Below are positions 1 through 6,649 of a stretch of 31,948 nucleotides of DNA, piece after piece. Location of the stretch: positions 1 to 31,948 of the forward strand of contig JANRKU010000140.1 of NCBI GenBank assembly GCA_033763335.1, given 5' to 3'. Every line of letters starts with the position of its first letter. Positions within the stretch are counted from its first letter, which is position 1. The notes below the pieces were generated by a model. The model was not told the origin of the DNA. It did no database searches and saw nothing but the letters and a program-made list of their open reading frames with translations. The translations under genes and the position numbers were made by a program. The stretch comes from GCA-2794515 sp033763335. Its GTDB lineage: Bacteria; Chloroflexota; Anaerolineae; Aggregatilineales; Phototrophicaceae.

Positions 1-90
1 ATTTGGAATCGGTTACACTCTGCACTTAGGGTAGAGAAGCAAAAAAGTCGCTACCTAAAAAACTAATGATTTCCATAAGGAGAGTTTAGA

Positions 91-1398
91 ATGAAAAAAT
101 TTGTTATGTTTTTGCTGGTGTTTGCACTCATAGGCGTTGCAGTTGTCCCCGCCTATATGCAAGAAGAAGAAATGGCACCCATTGATTGTATCACCGACGA
201 AGTTGCCACCGTTGTGGTGTCTACAGGTTCAGTTGGTATCGAAGTGGAATTGGCAGAACGCGCCGCTGCCGAATTTATGGCGGCTTGCCCCAACATCACT
301 GTCGAAGTTCTTCCTTTGCCAGAAAGTGCAACCGACATCTTGGGCTTCTTCCTGCAACAATTTGAAGCACAAAGCTCAGAAATTGACGTATTCCAATTTG
401 ACGTGATTTGGCCCGCCATCCTTGCGCCACACCTCGTTGACCTTGGTGAATATATCTCTGAAGAAGCATTGGCAGAATATTTCCCCGCCATCGTCGCCAA
501 TAACACCGTAGAAGGTGCATTGGTTGGTATTCCCTACTTCAACGACGCGCCCATGCTTTATTATCGTGCAGACTTGCTCGAAAAATATGGCGTAGAAGTC
601 CCCACCACCTGGGAAGAACTCACAGTCGCCGCCCAAACCATTCAAGATGGTGAACGCGCCGAAGGTAACGCCGAATTCTATGGCTTTGTATGGCAAGGTA
701 ACGCCTATGAAGGCTTGACCTGCGATGCGTTGGAATGGATTTATACCGCCAGTGGTAGCACCATCATTGACGCAGAAGGCAACGTAACCGTGAATAACGA
801 AGCCAACGTCGCCGCCCTCGAATTAGCCGCCAGCTGGGTTGGTACAATCAGCCCCGAAGGTGTCACCAGCTATCAAGAAGAAGATGCACGCGCTACATGG
901 GAAGCTGGAAACGCCGCCTTTATGCGTAACTGGCCCTATGCCTATGCGTTGGGCAATTCCGAAACCAGTTCAGTCGCTGGCTTGTTTGATGTCTCCTTGC
1001 TCCCCACCGGCGAATCTGGACTCAATGCCGCGACCCAAGGTGGTTGGCAATTGGGCGTTTCTAAGTATGCAGAAAACGTTGATGCATCTGCCGCAGTAGC
1101 CCTCTATTTCACCAGCGCCACCGTCCAAAAATATCGCGCCTTAGAAAGCTACCTGCCCACCATCGAATCCTTGTATGCAGACGAAGAATTGTTGGAATTT
1201 AATCCTTTCCTTGCCGACCTGTATCCCATCCTCCAAAACACCGTTACCCGTCCTTCGACCGTTAGCGGCGCTTTGTATAACGATGTCTCTGTTGCTTTCT
1301 TCACCGCCGTTAACGCCGTGTTGAAGGGTGAAGCAGATGCCGCCAATACACTCGAATTGCTCGAAATTGAATTAAATGCCATTATGGGCAACGAGTAA
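91..1398 (+). CDS. Sugar ABC transporter substrate-binding protein (family 1)
   Basis: 435 aa. This is an extracellular solute-binding protein that would capture a sugar, probably an oligosaccharide, and deliver it to the two permeases downstream. Residues 1-22 form a Sec signal peptide (MKKF, then a hydrophobic core ending VVPAYMQ). The mature part has the family 1 layout: an early VGIEVELAERAAAEFM helix, a VDLGEY segment near residues 115-120, then PYFNDAPMLYYRADLLEKYG and VPTTWEEL, which are typical of maltose/trehalose-type binders. An AAGG/TQGGWQLGVSK-like segment sits near residue 315. The start is backed by an AAGGAGAG ribosome site 5-12 bases upstream. There is no lipobox Cys at the cleavage site, which is odd for a Gram-positive-like or Chloroflexota binding protein. 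Ligand identity cannot be read from sequence. Confidence 0.93.
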   Translation: MKKFVMFLLVFALIGVAVVPAYMQEEEMAPIDCITDEVATVVVSTGSVGIEVELAERAAAEFMAACPNITVEVLPLPESATDILGFFLQQFEAQSSEIDVFQFDVIWPAILAPHLVDLGEYISEEALAEYFPAIVANNTVEGALVGIPYFNDAPMLYYRADLLEKYGVEVPTTWEELTVAAQTIQDGERAEGNAEFYGFVWQGNAYEGLTCDALEWIYTASGSTIIDAEGNVTVNNEANVAALELAASWVGTISPEGVTSYQEEDARATWEAGNAAFMRNWPYAYALGNSETSSVAGLFDVSLLPTGESGLNAATQGGWQLGVSKYAENVDASAAVALYFTSATVQKYRALESYLPTIESLYADEELLEFNPFLADLYPILQNTVTRPSTVSGALYNDVSVAFFTAVNAVLKGEADAANTLELLEIELNAIMGNE

Positions 1399-1416
1399 TT
1401 CCAGTTTAAGAAATTA

Positions 1417-1542
1417 ACCCCACCCCTAAAGGACATGATATATCATGTCCCTACACCCCACCTATAAAATGGTTGTCTCCCCCTCTCCAAATTGGAGAGG
1501 GGGCAGGGGGTGAGGTAAAAAGAGCAATTTTATTGTTAAATT
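1417..1542. repeat. Double-hairpin intergenic repeat, family B copy 1
   Basis: The element runs from ACCCCACCCCTAAA to GGGGTGAGGTA plus a conserved AT-rich tail, so its ends are inverted. The first hairpin is a perfect 20-base palindrome at 1431-1450 (GGACATGATA/TATCATGTCC). The second is CCCCTCTCCAA/TTGGAGAGGGG at 1480-1502. A second copy lies at 13775-13902. Both copies share the second hairpin, the GGCAGGGGGTGAGGTAAAA segment and the tail GCAATTTTAT-GTTAAATT, but they differ completely in the first hairpin. Copy 1 lies between the binding protein gene and the permease genes. There it could protect the upstream mRNA end and lower downstream expression, as hairpins often do in such operons; that role is inferred. 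Confidence 0.75.
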
Positions 1543-1552
1543 GCGGTATGTG

Positions 1553-1572
1553 GGGCGCAATATGTTGCGCCC
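1553..1572. other. Third intergenic hairpin (GGGCGCAA/TTGCGCCC)
   Basis: An 8-bp perfect stem with a TATG loop lies just after the family B repeat. With the two hairpins upstream it makes three consecutive stem-loops between the binding protein and the permease gene. There is no T-run, so it is not a classical terminator. The rest of the 276-base gap to the permease start shows nothing else recognisable. Confidence 0.6.
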
Positions 1573-1674
1573 TTACCATATAAATAGATAGCATAAATTT
1601 TATATCCCACCTCTTTTTTCTTCACTCTTTGCCGACCACTTATTATTTAGGGGATATATCCAAAAGGATTTTTG

Positions 1675-3198
1675 ATGACAACAAAAAAAATATTCGGAAA
1701 TGAAATTCTATTGATAAGTGCCTTGTTTGCCATCATCGGCTTGGGCGGGATTACATGGTTAGTTATAAATACCTATCTGGCACCAGATGTTCAGAGGGCG
1801 CTCAATGGTGAGCAAAGCCTCGTTTTGGCATTATTAGACAATGCAGGCATCATCATCCCCATCCTCATCTTTGGGCTAGGAATACGCTTTATCCAAATGG
1901 CATTCCAAATTTATCACCAAAAAATTGAGTCCATTCGTTGGGGGCAAGTCGCTCTATTATGGCTGGCTATTGGCGGCGGCATCATGAGTGTGTTATTGCT
2001 CTTTACGCGCTCACAAGCCGACCCTTCGGCAAATATTGAATTTAGCTGGATACGCGGTATTACTGCCGCGATTGTGCCTGCGGTGTTGGCGGTGGCTTGT
2101 GCGGCGGGATTATGGGTATTCACCCGCCAACGCGAATTTGTCATGCGGGATGAAACACTCGCCAAGCGTAATGTGCGGATGGCGTGGAATTTGCTCATGC
2201 CCACCATTGCTATCCTCGTTGTGGTTGCCGCCCGCCCACTCGAAAAGACCTTCATCACCAGCCTCACCGATAAGGTATTTGCTGGTACAGAGGCGGTTAA
2301 TTATATTGGACTCGATAACTACTCCGATTTATTGAGTATGCGCTTCGATACAGTAGATTGCACACTCAATAAAGAAACAGGCGCATGTAGAACGCTCAGA
2401 AATGGTAGCACCGTCTGGGAAAACCTCCCATCAGAATTATCAAAAGATGGGTATGCACCTGTTATCACTATCCCAGTGAACGCCACACAAGCGATTGTCC
2501 TTAGCTCAACAGATGATAGTTTTGCCAAATCGGTCATCAATACGCTCCACTTTAGTGTATTATCGGTGGCGTTAGAATTGCTCTTTGGGTTGTTTGTAGC
2601 GATGGTGGTCAATTCCAAATTTAGAGGTCGTGGCATCATGCGCGTGGTTATGCTTGTGCCATGGGCAATCCCCACCGTTATATCGGCGCGGTTGTGGGAG
2701 GTCATGCTCAGAGACACGTCATCGGGGCTTATCAACAAAGTATTCATGGATTTGGGCTTATTGTCGGGTCCACAGGCATGGCTATCGGCATCTGAATTGC
2801 AAATTAACACCCTCGTCATGGTGGATGTGTGGAAGACAACCCCCTTCATGGCGTTGTTGCTCTTGGCAGGGTTACAACTGATTCCAGAAGATTTATATGA
2901 AGCGGCATCCATTGATGGCGCAAGCCGTATTCAACAATTTTTCACTGTCACTTTGCCGTTATTGCGACCCACAATCGCCATTGCCTTGGTGTTCCGTTCA
3001 CTCGATGCCCTCCGCGCATTTGATGTGTTTCAGGTATTATTAGGGACACAAAAGCAATCTATGGCAACCTATAACTATCAAGTCCTCATTGACAATCAAG
3101 ATATGGGGCGTGCCTCCGCCGTATCGGTGATGATTTTTATCCTCATCTCGATATTCACCATTATTTATGTGCGCTCAATTAAGATAGAGACAGTATGA
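1675..3198 (+). CDS. Sugar ABC transporter permease, MalF-like
   Basis: 507 aa, inner-membrane half of a carbohydrate importer. The ATG at 1675 is preferred over a TTG one codon upstream because AAAGGA at 1663-1668 is well spaced from it. The protein has about four extra N-terminal membrane spans before residue 170, a fifth near 175-195, and a roughly 90-residue loop (about 195-285) with two Cys. The transport core is at 285-505. The EAA loop, which docks the ATPase, reads EDLYEAASIDGASRIQQFF, followed by the usual LPLLRP. The long N-terminal membrane part and external loop recall MalF rather than the shorter ~300 aa UgpA type, but the external loop is much smaller than the MalF P2 domain. 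It overlaps the next gene by ATGA. Confidence 0.92.
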   Translation: MTTKKIFGNEILLISALFAIIGLGGITWLVINTYLAPDVQRALNGEQSLVLALLDNAGIIIPILIFGLGIRFIQMAFQIYHQKIESIRWGQVALLWLAIGGGIMSVLLLFTRSQADPSANIEFSWIRGITAAIVPAVLAVACAAGLWVFTRQREFVMRDETLAKRNVRMAWNLLMPTIAILVVVAARPLEKTFITSLTDKVFAGTEAVNYIGLDNYSDLLSMRFDTVDCTLNKETGACRTLRNGSTVWENLPSELSKDGYAPVITIPVNATQAIVLSSTDDSFAKSVINTLHFSVLSVALELLFGLFVAMVVNSKFRGRGIMRVVMLVPWAIPTVISARLWEVMLRDTSSGLINKVFMDLGLLSGPQAWLSASELQINTLVMVDVWKTTPFMALLLLAGLQLIPEDLYEAASIDGASRIQQFFTVTLPLLRPTIAIALVFRSLDALRAFDVFQVLLGTQKQSMATYNYQVLIDNQDMGRASAVSVMIFILISIFTIIYVRSIKIETV

Positions 3199-4091
3199 CG
3201 ACCAATATTGATGTCATGGGCGTAGCGACCGAAAAACACGCCAAAGAACAAACACAATTTATGGTGATAGCGCAACGAGTTGGGTTCTATTTCCTCTTGT
3301 TGGTCATCATCGTTTTTATGCTTTTCCCATTTTATTGGGCATTCAACACCTCGTTCAAGACCTATAATGAGTTCATTGAACCTGCTACCTATTTCCCACA
3401 ACAAATCACCTTTGCCAATTATGAATCGGTGCTAACGGATGCCGACTTTTTGCGCTCACTGGGTAATTCGTCATTGGTAGCGGGGACAACCGTAACATTG
3501 GCGTTGGTGGTGGGGGCATTTGCCGCCTATGCGTTGGGGCGCTTGCAATTTAATGGGCGCAAAATAATGATGTATCTGGTGCTTTCGATGACGATGTTCC
3601 CACAAATTTCCATTTTGTCGGGGTTGTTCATCGTGGTTAAAGAGGCGCAGGTCTATGGTTCACCGCTATCGCTCATCATGACCTATCCCATCTTCACGCT
3701 TCCGTTCACGGTGTGGGTATTGACCTCGTTCTTTCAGGGATTGCCCGCAGAAATTGAACAAGCGGCGTATGTGGATGGGGCGACCAGCTTCCAGACCTTT
3801 TATCTGATTATGTTGCCACTCACCGCGCCAGCCCTTGTGACGACGGGCTTGTTGGCATTTATTTCGGCATGGAATGAATATCTCTATGCGCTCACCTTTA
3901 CCCTTAGCACACCAACCTCACAAACCGTCCCTGTTGCTATTGCGCTTTTCAGTGGCAGTTTGCCTCGTCAAGAACCGATTCTTGAAGTGATGGCGGCGGC
4001 GATGATTGTCACCTTCCCGTTGTTGGTATTGGTGTTGGCGTTCCAAAATCGGATTATGGCAGGGCTGACCGCAGGGGCAGTCAAAGGCTAA
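3195..4091 (+). CDS. Sugar ABC transporter permease, MalG-like
   Basis: 298 aa, second membrane subunit of the importer. It has six predicted membrane spans, the first at about residues 32-52. The EAA loop reads EIEQAAYVDGATSFQTFYL followed by IMLPLTAP, the standard CUT1 permease pattern, and the protein ends with the GLTAGAVKG tail typical of MalG-type subunits. The start codon overlaps the stop of the MalF-like gene (ATGA), so translation is coupled. No ATPase gene follows. An ATPase shared between several importers, as MsmX/UgpC proteins are, must be encoded elsewhere; that is inference from family knowledge. Confidence 0.94.
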   Translation: MTTNIDVMGVATEKHAKEQTQFMVIAQRVGFYFLLLVIIVFMLFPFYWAFNTSFKTYNEFIEPATYFPQQITFANYESVLTDADFLRSLGNSSLVAGTTVTLALVVGAFAAYALGRLQFNGRKIMMYLVLSMTMFPQISILSGLFIVVKEAQVYGSPLSLIMTYPIFTLPFTVWVLTSFFQGLPAEIEQAAYVDGATSFQTFYLIMLPLTAPALVTTGLLAFISAWNEYLYALTFTLSTPTSQTVPVAIALFSGSLPRQEPILEVMAAAMIVTFPLLVLVLAFQNRIMAGLTAGAVKG

Positions 4092-4102
4092 TAAGATGCC
4101 TT

Positions 4103-5161
4103 ATGGATGATGTTACGCGCCCTAGGGGGGATATTCTGTTGGTAGATGACCACCCCCCTAGTTTACAGGTGTTATCTGCCATTTTATCAAAGCAAGGACA
4201 CGAGATTCGGGCGGTTGTCAGTGGCAAAATGGCGCTTCTTGCCGCCCATACAGAACCACCCGATTTGGTGTTGCTCGATGTCAAATTGCCCGATATGGAT
4301 GGGTATGAGGTGTGTCGTCAACTGAAAAGTGATGAGCGCCTACGCGGTGTGCCTGTCATTTTTATCAGCTCCCCAGAGACCAGCTACGATAAAATTCATG
4401 CCTTTGAAGTGGGTGGCGTAGATTATATCACCAAGCCGTTTCAGATTGATGATGTGGTGGCGCGGGTCGAGAGCCAGCTCACGTTACGGCGGATTTATCA
4501 GCAAGCCAACATTGTGGCGATGATTCATGAGCGTGAGCGCCTGTCGCGTGATTTGCATGATGCTGTGAATCAAACTATTTTTTCGATTAGCATGATTTCT
4601 GAAATGCTCCTGTATCAGGCACAAGAGGATGCTCCCCAATTTGAACAAGGCATTGCCCAAATTCATCAATTGTCGCGTATAGCCCTCTCTGAATTGCGTG
4701 TTTTATTATTTGAATTGCGACCAGATAACTTATTGCGCTCAAAATTGAGCGATTTATTCCGCCAATTGACCAAAACCCTGTCTATTCGGGTTAATGTCAA
4801 AGTGGAACTCATCCTCAATGAGACAGTACAATTGCCCCCCAACGTGCATTTGACCTTTTATCGCATTGCCCAAGAAGCACTCAATAACATCATCAAGCAC
4901 GCGCAAGCAAATGAGATTATAATTACACTAGATGTAAATAAGCATACAGGGCAACTCATCATCCAAGACAACGGGCAAGGGTTTGAATTGGATGAGGCAG
5001 ATACACAAGGGTTTGGGCTACGCAATATGCAGGAACGGGCAAAGAGCATCAATGCCGATTTTATTGTCACCAGCACGCCCCAAACTGGCACAAAATTAAC
5101 GCTTTTTTGGCAAAACATGGGTTTAGATAACCCATCGGAACACGACGACCTTAAAAATTAA
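4103..5161 (+). CDS. Receiver-histidine kinase fusion (REC + HisKA_3 + HATPase)
   Basis: 352 aa, soluble. Residues 10-125 form a receiver domain: acidic pair D15-D16, phospho-acceptor D59 in LVLLDVKLPDMDGYEV, and Lys in the ITKPF motif near 111. A HisKA_3 dimerisation domain follows, with the phospho-His H152 in RERLSRDLHDAVNQTIF, typical of NarX/LiaS-type kinases. The ATPase domain shows YRIAQEALNNIIKHA (N box, about 253-267) and DNGQGF. There is no membrane segment, so the signal must come through the receiver or from a partner. It starts 11 bp after the MalG-like gene and is probably co-transcribed with the importer. Its likely partner is the LuxR-type regulator at 5411, since HisKA_3 kinases normally pair with NarL-family regulators. 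Confidence 0.93.
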   Translation: MDDVTRPRGDILLVDDHPPSLQVLSAILSKQGHEIRAVVSGKMALLAAHTEPPDLVLLDVKLPDMDGYEVCRQLKSDERLRGVPVIFISSPETSYDKIHAFEVGGVDYITKPFQIDDVVARVESQLTLRRIYQQANIVAMIHERERLSRDLHDAVNQTIFSISMISEMLLYQAQEDAPQFEQGIAQIHQLSRIALSELRVLLFELRPDNLLRSKLSDLFRQLTKTLSIRVNVKVELILNETVQLPPNVHLTFYRIAQEALNNIIKHAQANEIIITLDVNKHTGQLIIQDNGQGFELDEADTQGFGLRNMQERAKSINADFIVTSTPQTGTKLTLFWQNMGLDNPSEHDDLKN

Positions 5162-5251
5162 ATGATACGCCTTATGTGAAATGAGATTGACAGAATACAC
5201 CTATTTTATCAAATTTCAGTCAGTAAAGATGGTGTAAAACAATTTTTAATC

Positions 5252-5349
5252 TGTGGCGGACATACGCTTTGCTAGTCCGCCATTACACTCTGCCTGTTTT
5301 TGGGGTGTAATGGCTGTACTAGACCCTTTAGGGTCGTATGTCAGCCACA
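5252..5349. repeat. 97-98 bp structured intergenic repeat, family A copy 1
   Basis: A MITE-like element with near-inverted ends (TGTGGC.GACATACG ... CGTATGTC.GCCACA). It matches a second copy at 13021-13118 almost base for base in the left 36 bases. The left half folds as GGCGGAC/GTCCGCC. The right half folds as a two-tier stem, GGCTG(5312-5316)/CAGCC(5342-5346) around GACCC(5322-5326)-TTTA-GGGTC(5331-5335). It separates the kinase gene from its presumed response regulator. There are no clear target-site duplications. The remaining bases of the 249-base gap hold no gene. Confidence 0.8.
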
Positions 5350-5410
5350 AAAACACCAATTTTGTCTATCGTAAAAAAATCAAATTAGTGTTTTATAGAG
5401 GCAACACAAT

Positions 5411-6067
5411 ATGTCAATAGAAGAACCCATTATTAGAATTCTCGTTGTAGATGACCATATCATTGTGCGCGAAGGACTCATCAGCGTCCTAAAGACATTT
5501 CCAGAATTTGAAATTGTTGGTGATGCGTCATCGGGCAAGATGGCGGTTGCGATGTGTGAACAATTGCGCCCCGATGTGGTGATGATGGACTTAAAAATGC
5601 CCCACATGAGTGGGGTAGAAGCCACGCGCCTCATCCGCGAAGCTATGCCCGATATTCAAGTGTTGGTGCTGACCAGTTTCATTGATGACGAATTGGTGCA
5701 GGCGGCATTAGAGGCGGGTGCAATTGGCTATTTGCTCAAAGAAGCATCTATTCACGAAATTGCCAATGCGGTGCGGTCTGTGGCACAAAAACAGACTGTC
5801 CTCTCGCCAGAAGTGATGCAAAGCCTCATCCATAGTCGCAATGGCGATGATAAAGAAGATTTTAACCTCAAGTCGCGCGAGGTCGAGGTGTTGCGCTGGA
5901 TGGTATCGGGGTTGACGAATGTCGAAATTGCCGAGCGTATCATGTTGAGCAAAGCCACCGTCAAATATTATATCAGCTCCATTTTTGAAAAATTGGGTGT
6001 GAGTACGCGCACCGAAGCAGTGGTGCTTGCCATGCAACATCATCTGGTACAAAATGAGCAGGCATAG
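5411..6067 (+). CDS. NarL/LuxR-family response regulator
   Basis: 218 aa DNA-binding response regulator. The receiver domain spans residues 8-125: acidic pair D14-D15 in LVVDDH, phospho-acceptor D60 in VMMDLKMPHMSG, and Lys in YLLK near 110. The LuxR-type helix-turn-helix spans about 152-212 with LKSREVEVLRWMVSGLTNVEIAERIMLSKATVKYY, written here in two runs: LKSREVEVLRWM and LTNVEIAERIMLSKATVK. The second is the recognition region of the NarL family. AGAGG upstream of 5411 can serve as the ribosome site. It is the natural partner of the HisKA_3 kinase 250 bases upstream, from which it is separated by a repeat element. Target genes are unknown; the importer operon is the obvious candidate. Confidence 0.93.
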   Translation: MSIEEPIIRILVVDDHIIVREGLISVLKTFPEFEIVGDASSGKMAVAMCEQLRPDVVMMDLKMPHMSGVEATRLIREAMPDIQVLVLTSFIDDELVQAALEAGAIGYLLKEASIHEIANAVRSVAQKQTVLSPEVMQSLIHSRNGDDKEDFNLKSREVEVLRWMVSGLTNVEIAERIMLSKATVKYYISSIFEKLGVSTRTEAVVLAMQHHLVQNEQA

Positions 6068-6097
6068 CAGGGTGGGCAGATAATAATCAAAATGGGT

Positions 6098-6103
6098 TAT
6101 AAT
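6098..6103 (+). promoter_or_regulatory. Candidate -10 element (TATAAT) for the small gene at 6139
   Basis: A consensus TATAAT lies 35 bases upstream of the ATG, in the short gap after the response regulator. No good -35 is visible, so support is limited. Confidence 0.35.
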
Positions 6104-6138
6104 GATGATATTCGGTTATATAAGAGGATATTTTGCTC

Positions 6139-6360
6139 ATGACGAATATCATTCAATTGCCCATAGATGATGACCTTGTACCCATTTATGAATCTGCCCC
6201 AGAGGAATATCGGCAAAAAATAGGGGTTTTAGTGTCCTTATGGCTCAAGGAACGGCGCGATAGCTCCCCTGATAAATTGCTAGGTTTGATGCAAGAGATT
6301 GGCGAAAATGCCCAAGCACGCGGTCTAACACCCAATATTTTAGAAGAATTGCTGATTTGA
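6139..6360 (+). CDS. Small antitoxin-like protein, no toxin partner
   Basis: 73 aa. The ATG at 6139 is chosen because AAGAGGA at 6123-6129 is well placed; a TTG two codons upstream is also open. The protein is acidic and mostly helical. It ends in GLTPNILEELL, a C-terminal pattern that I recall from many small antitoxin-like proteins in cyanobacteria and Chloroflexota, where a PIN-domain toxin gene usually follows. Here the next 289 bases hold only an inverted-repeat element and no toxin gene, so it is either solitary or the remnant of a pair. No DNA-binding motif is obvious. Function is uncertain. Confidence 0.65.
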   Translation: MTNIIQLPIDDDLVPIYESAPEEYRQKIGVLVSLWLKERRDSSPDKLLGLMQEIGENAQARGLTPNILEELLI

Positions 6361-6448
6361 GTCATGAATTTCTAAATAAGTATGGCGATGTTACTATTAT
6401 ATGTCTTATGTGAAATTAAATTGGCACAGTTCTCAATAATTTGCGCCG

Positions 6449-6628
6449 CCATAGGTTCAAAACCTATGGCTATCCGATTTTGAAGCCCACTAAAGGGGCT
6501 ATTTTGCCTCATTTTCCCCCAAAATTGGCACTAAACTTACTTAGAATGAGATAAATTTCTTTCTTCGAGACGGTTTTAGTCCCTTTAGTGGACTTTATGC
6601 GACTAGATAGAGGTTTTGAACCTCTATC
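6449..6628. repeat. 180 bp inverted-repeat element made of palindromes, family C
   Basis: The two ends of this element are imperfect inverted copies of each other over about 57 bases. Each arm holds two smaller palindromes: an outer one, CCATAGGTTCAAAACCTATGG at 6449-6469 mirrored by GATAGAGG-TTTTGAA-CCTCTATC at 6606-6628, and an inner one, AGCCCACTAAAGGGGCT at 6484-6500 mirrored by AGTCCCTTTAGTGGACT at 6578-6594. It fills most of the gap between two convergent genes and may also end transcription from both sides. The middle part encodes nothing recognisable. It resembles a non-autonomous hairpin element (MITE or REP type). Confidence 0.72.
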
Positions 6629-6649
6629 GAAACTCATCCTATCCTCACT

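Noticed and set aside
2319..2912. 197-codon open frame on the minus strand inside the MalF-like gene
   Set aside because: It is antisense to conserved permease sequence including the EAA loop, with low-complexity Ser/Asn/Thr composition typical of shadow frames.
5252..5349. Target-site duplications flanking the family A repeat
   Set aside because: Flanks of both copies were compared; no direct repeat longer than chance was seen.
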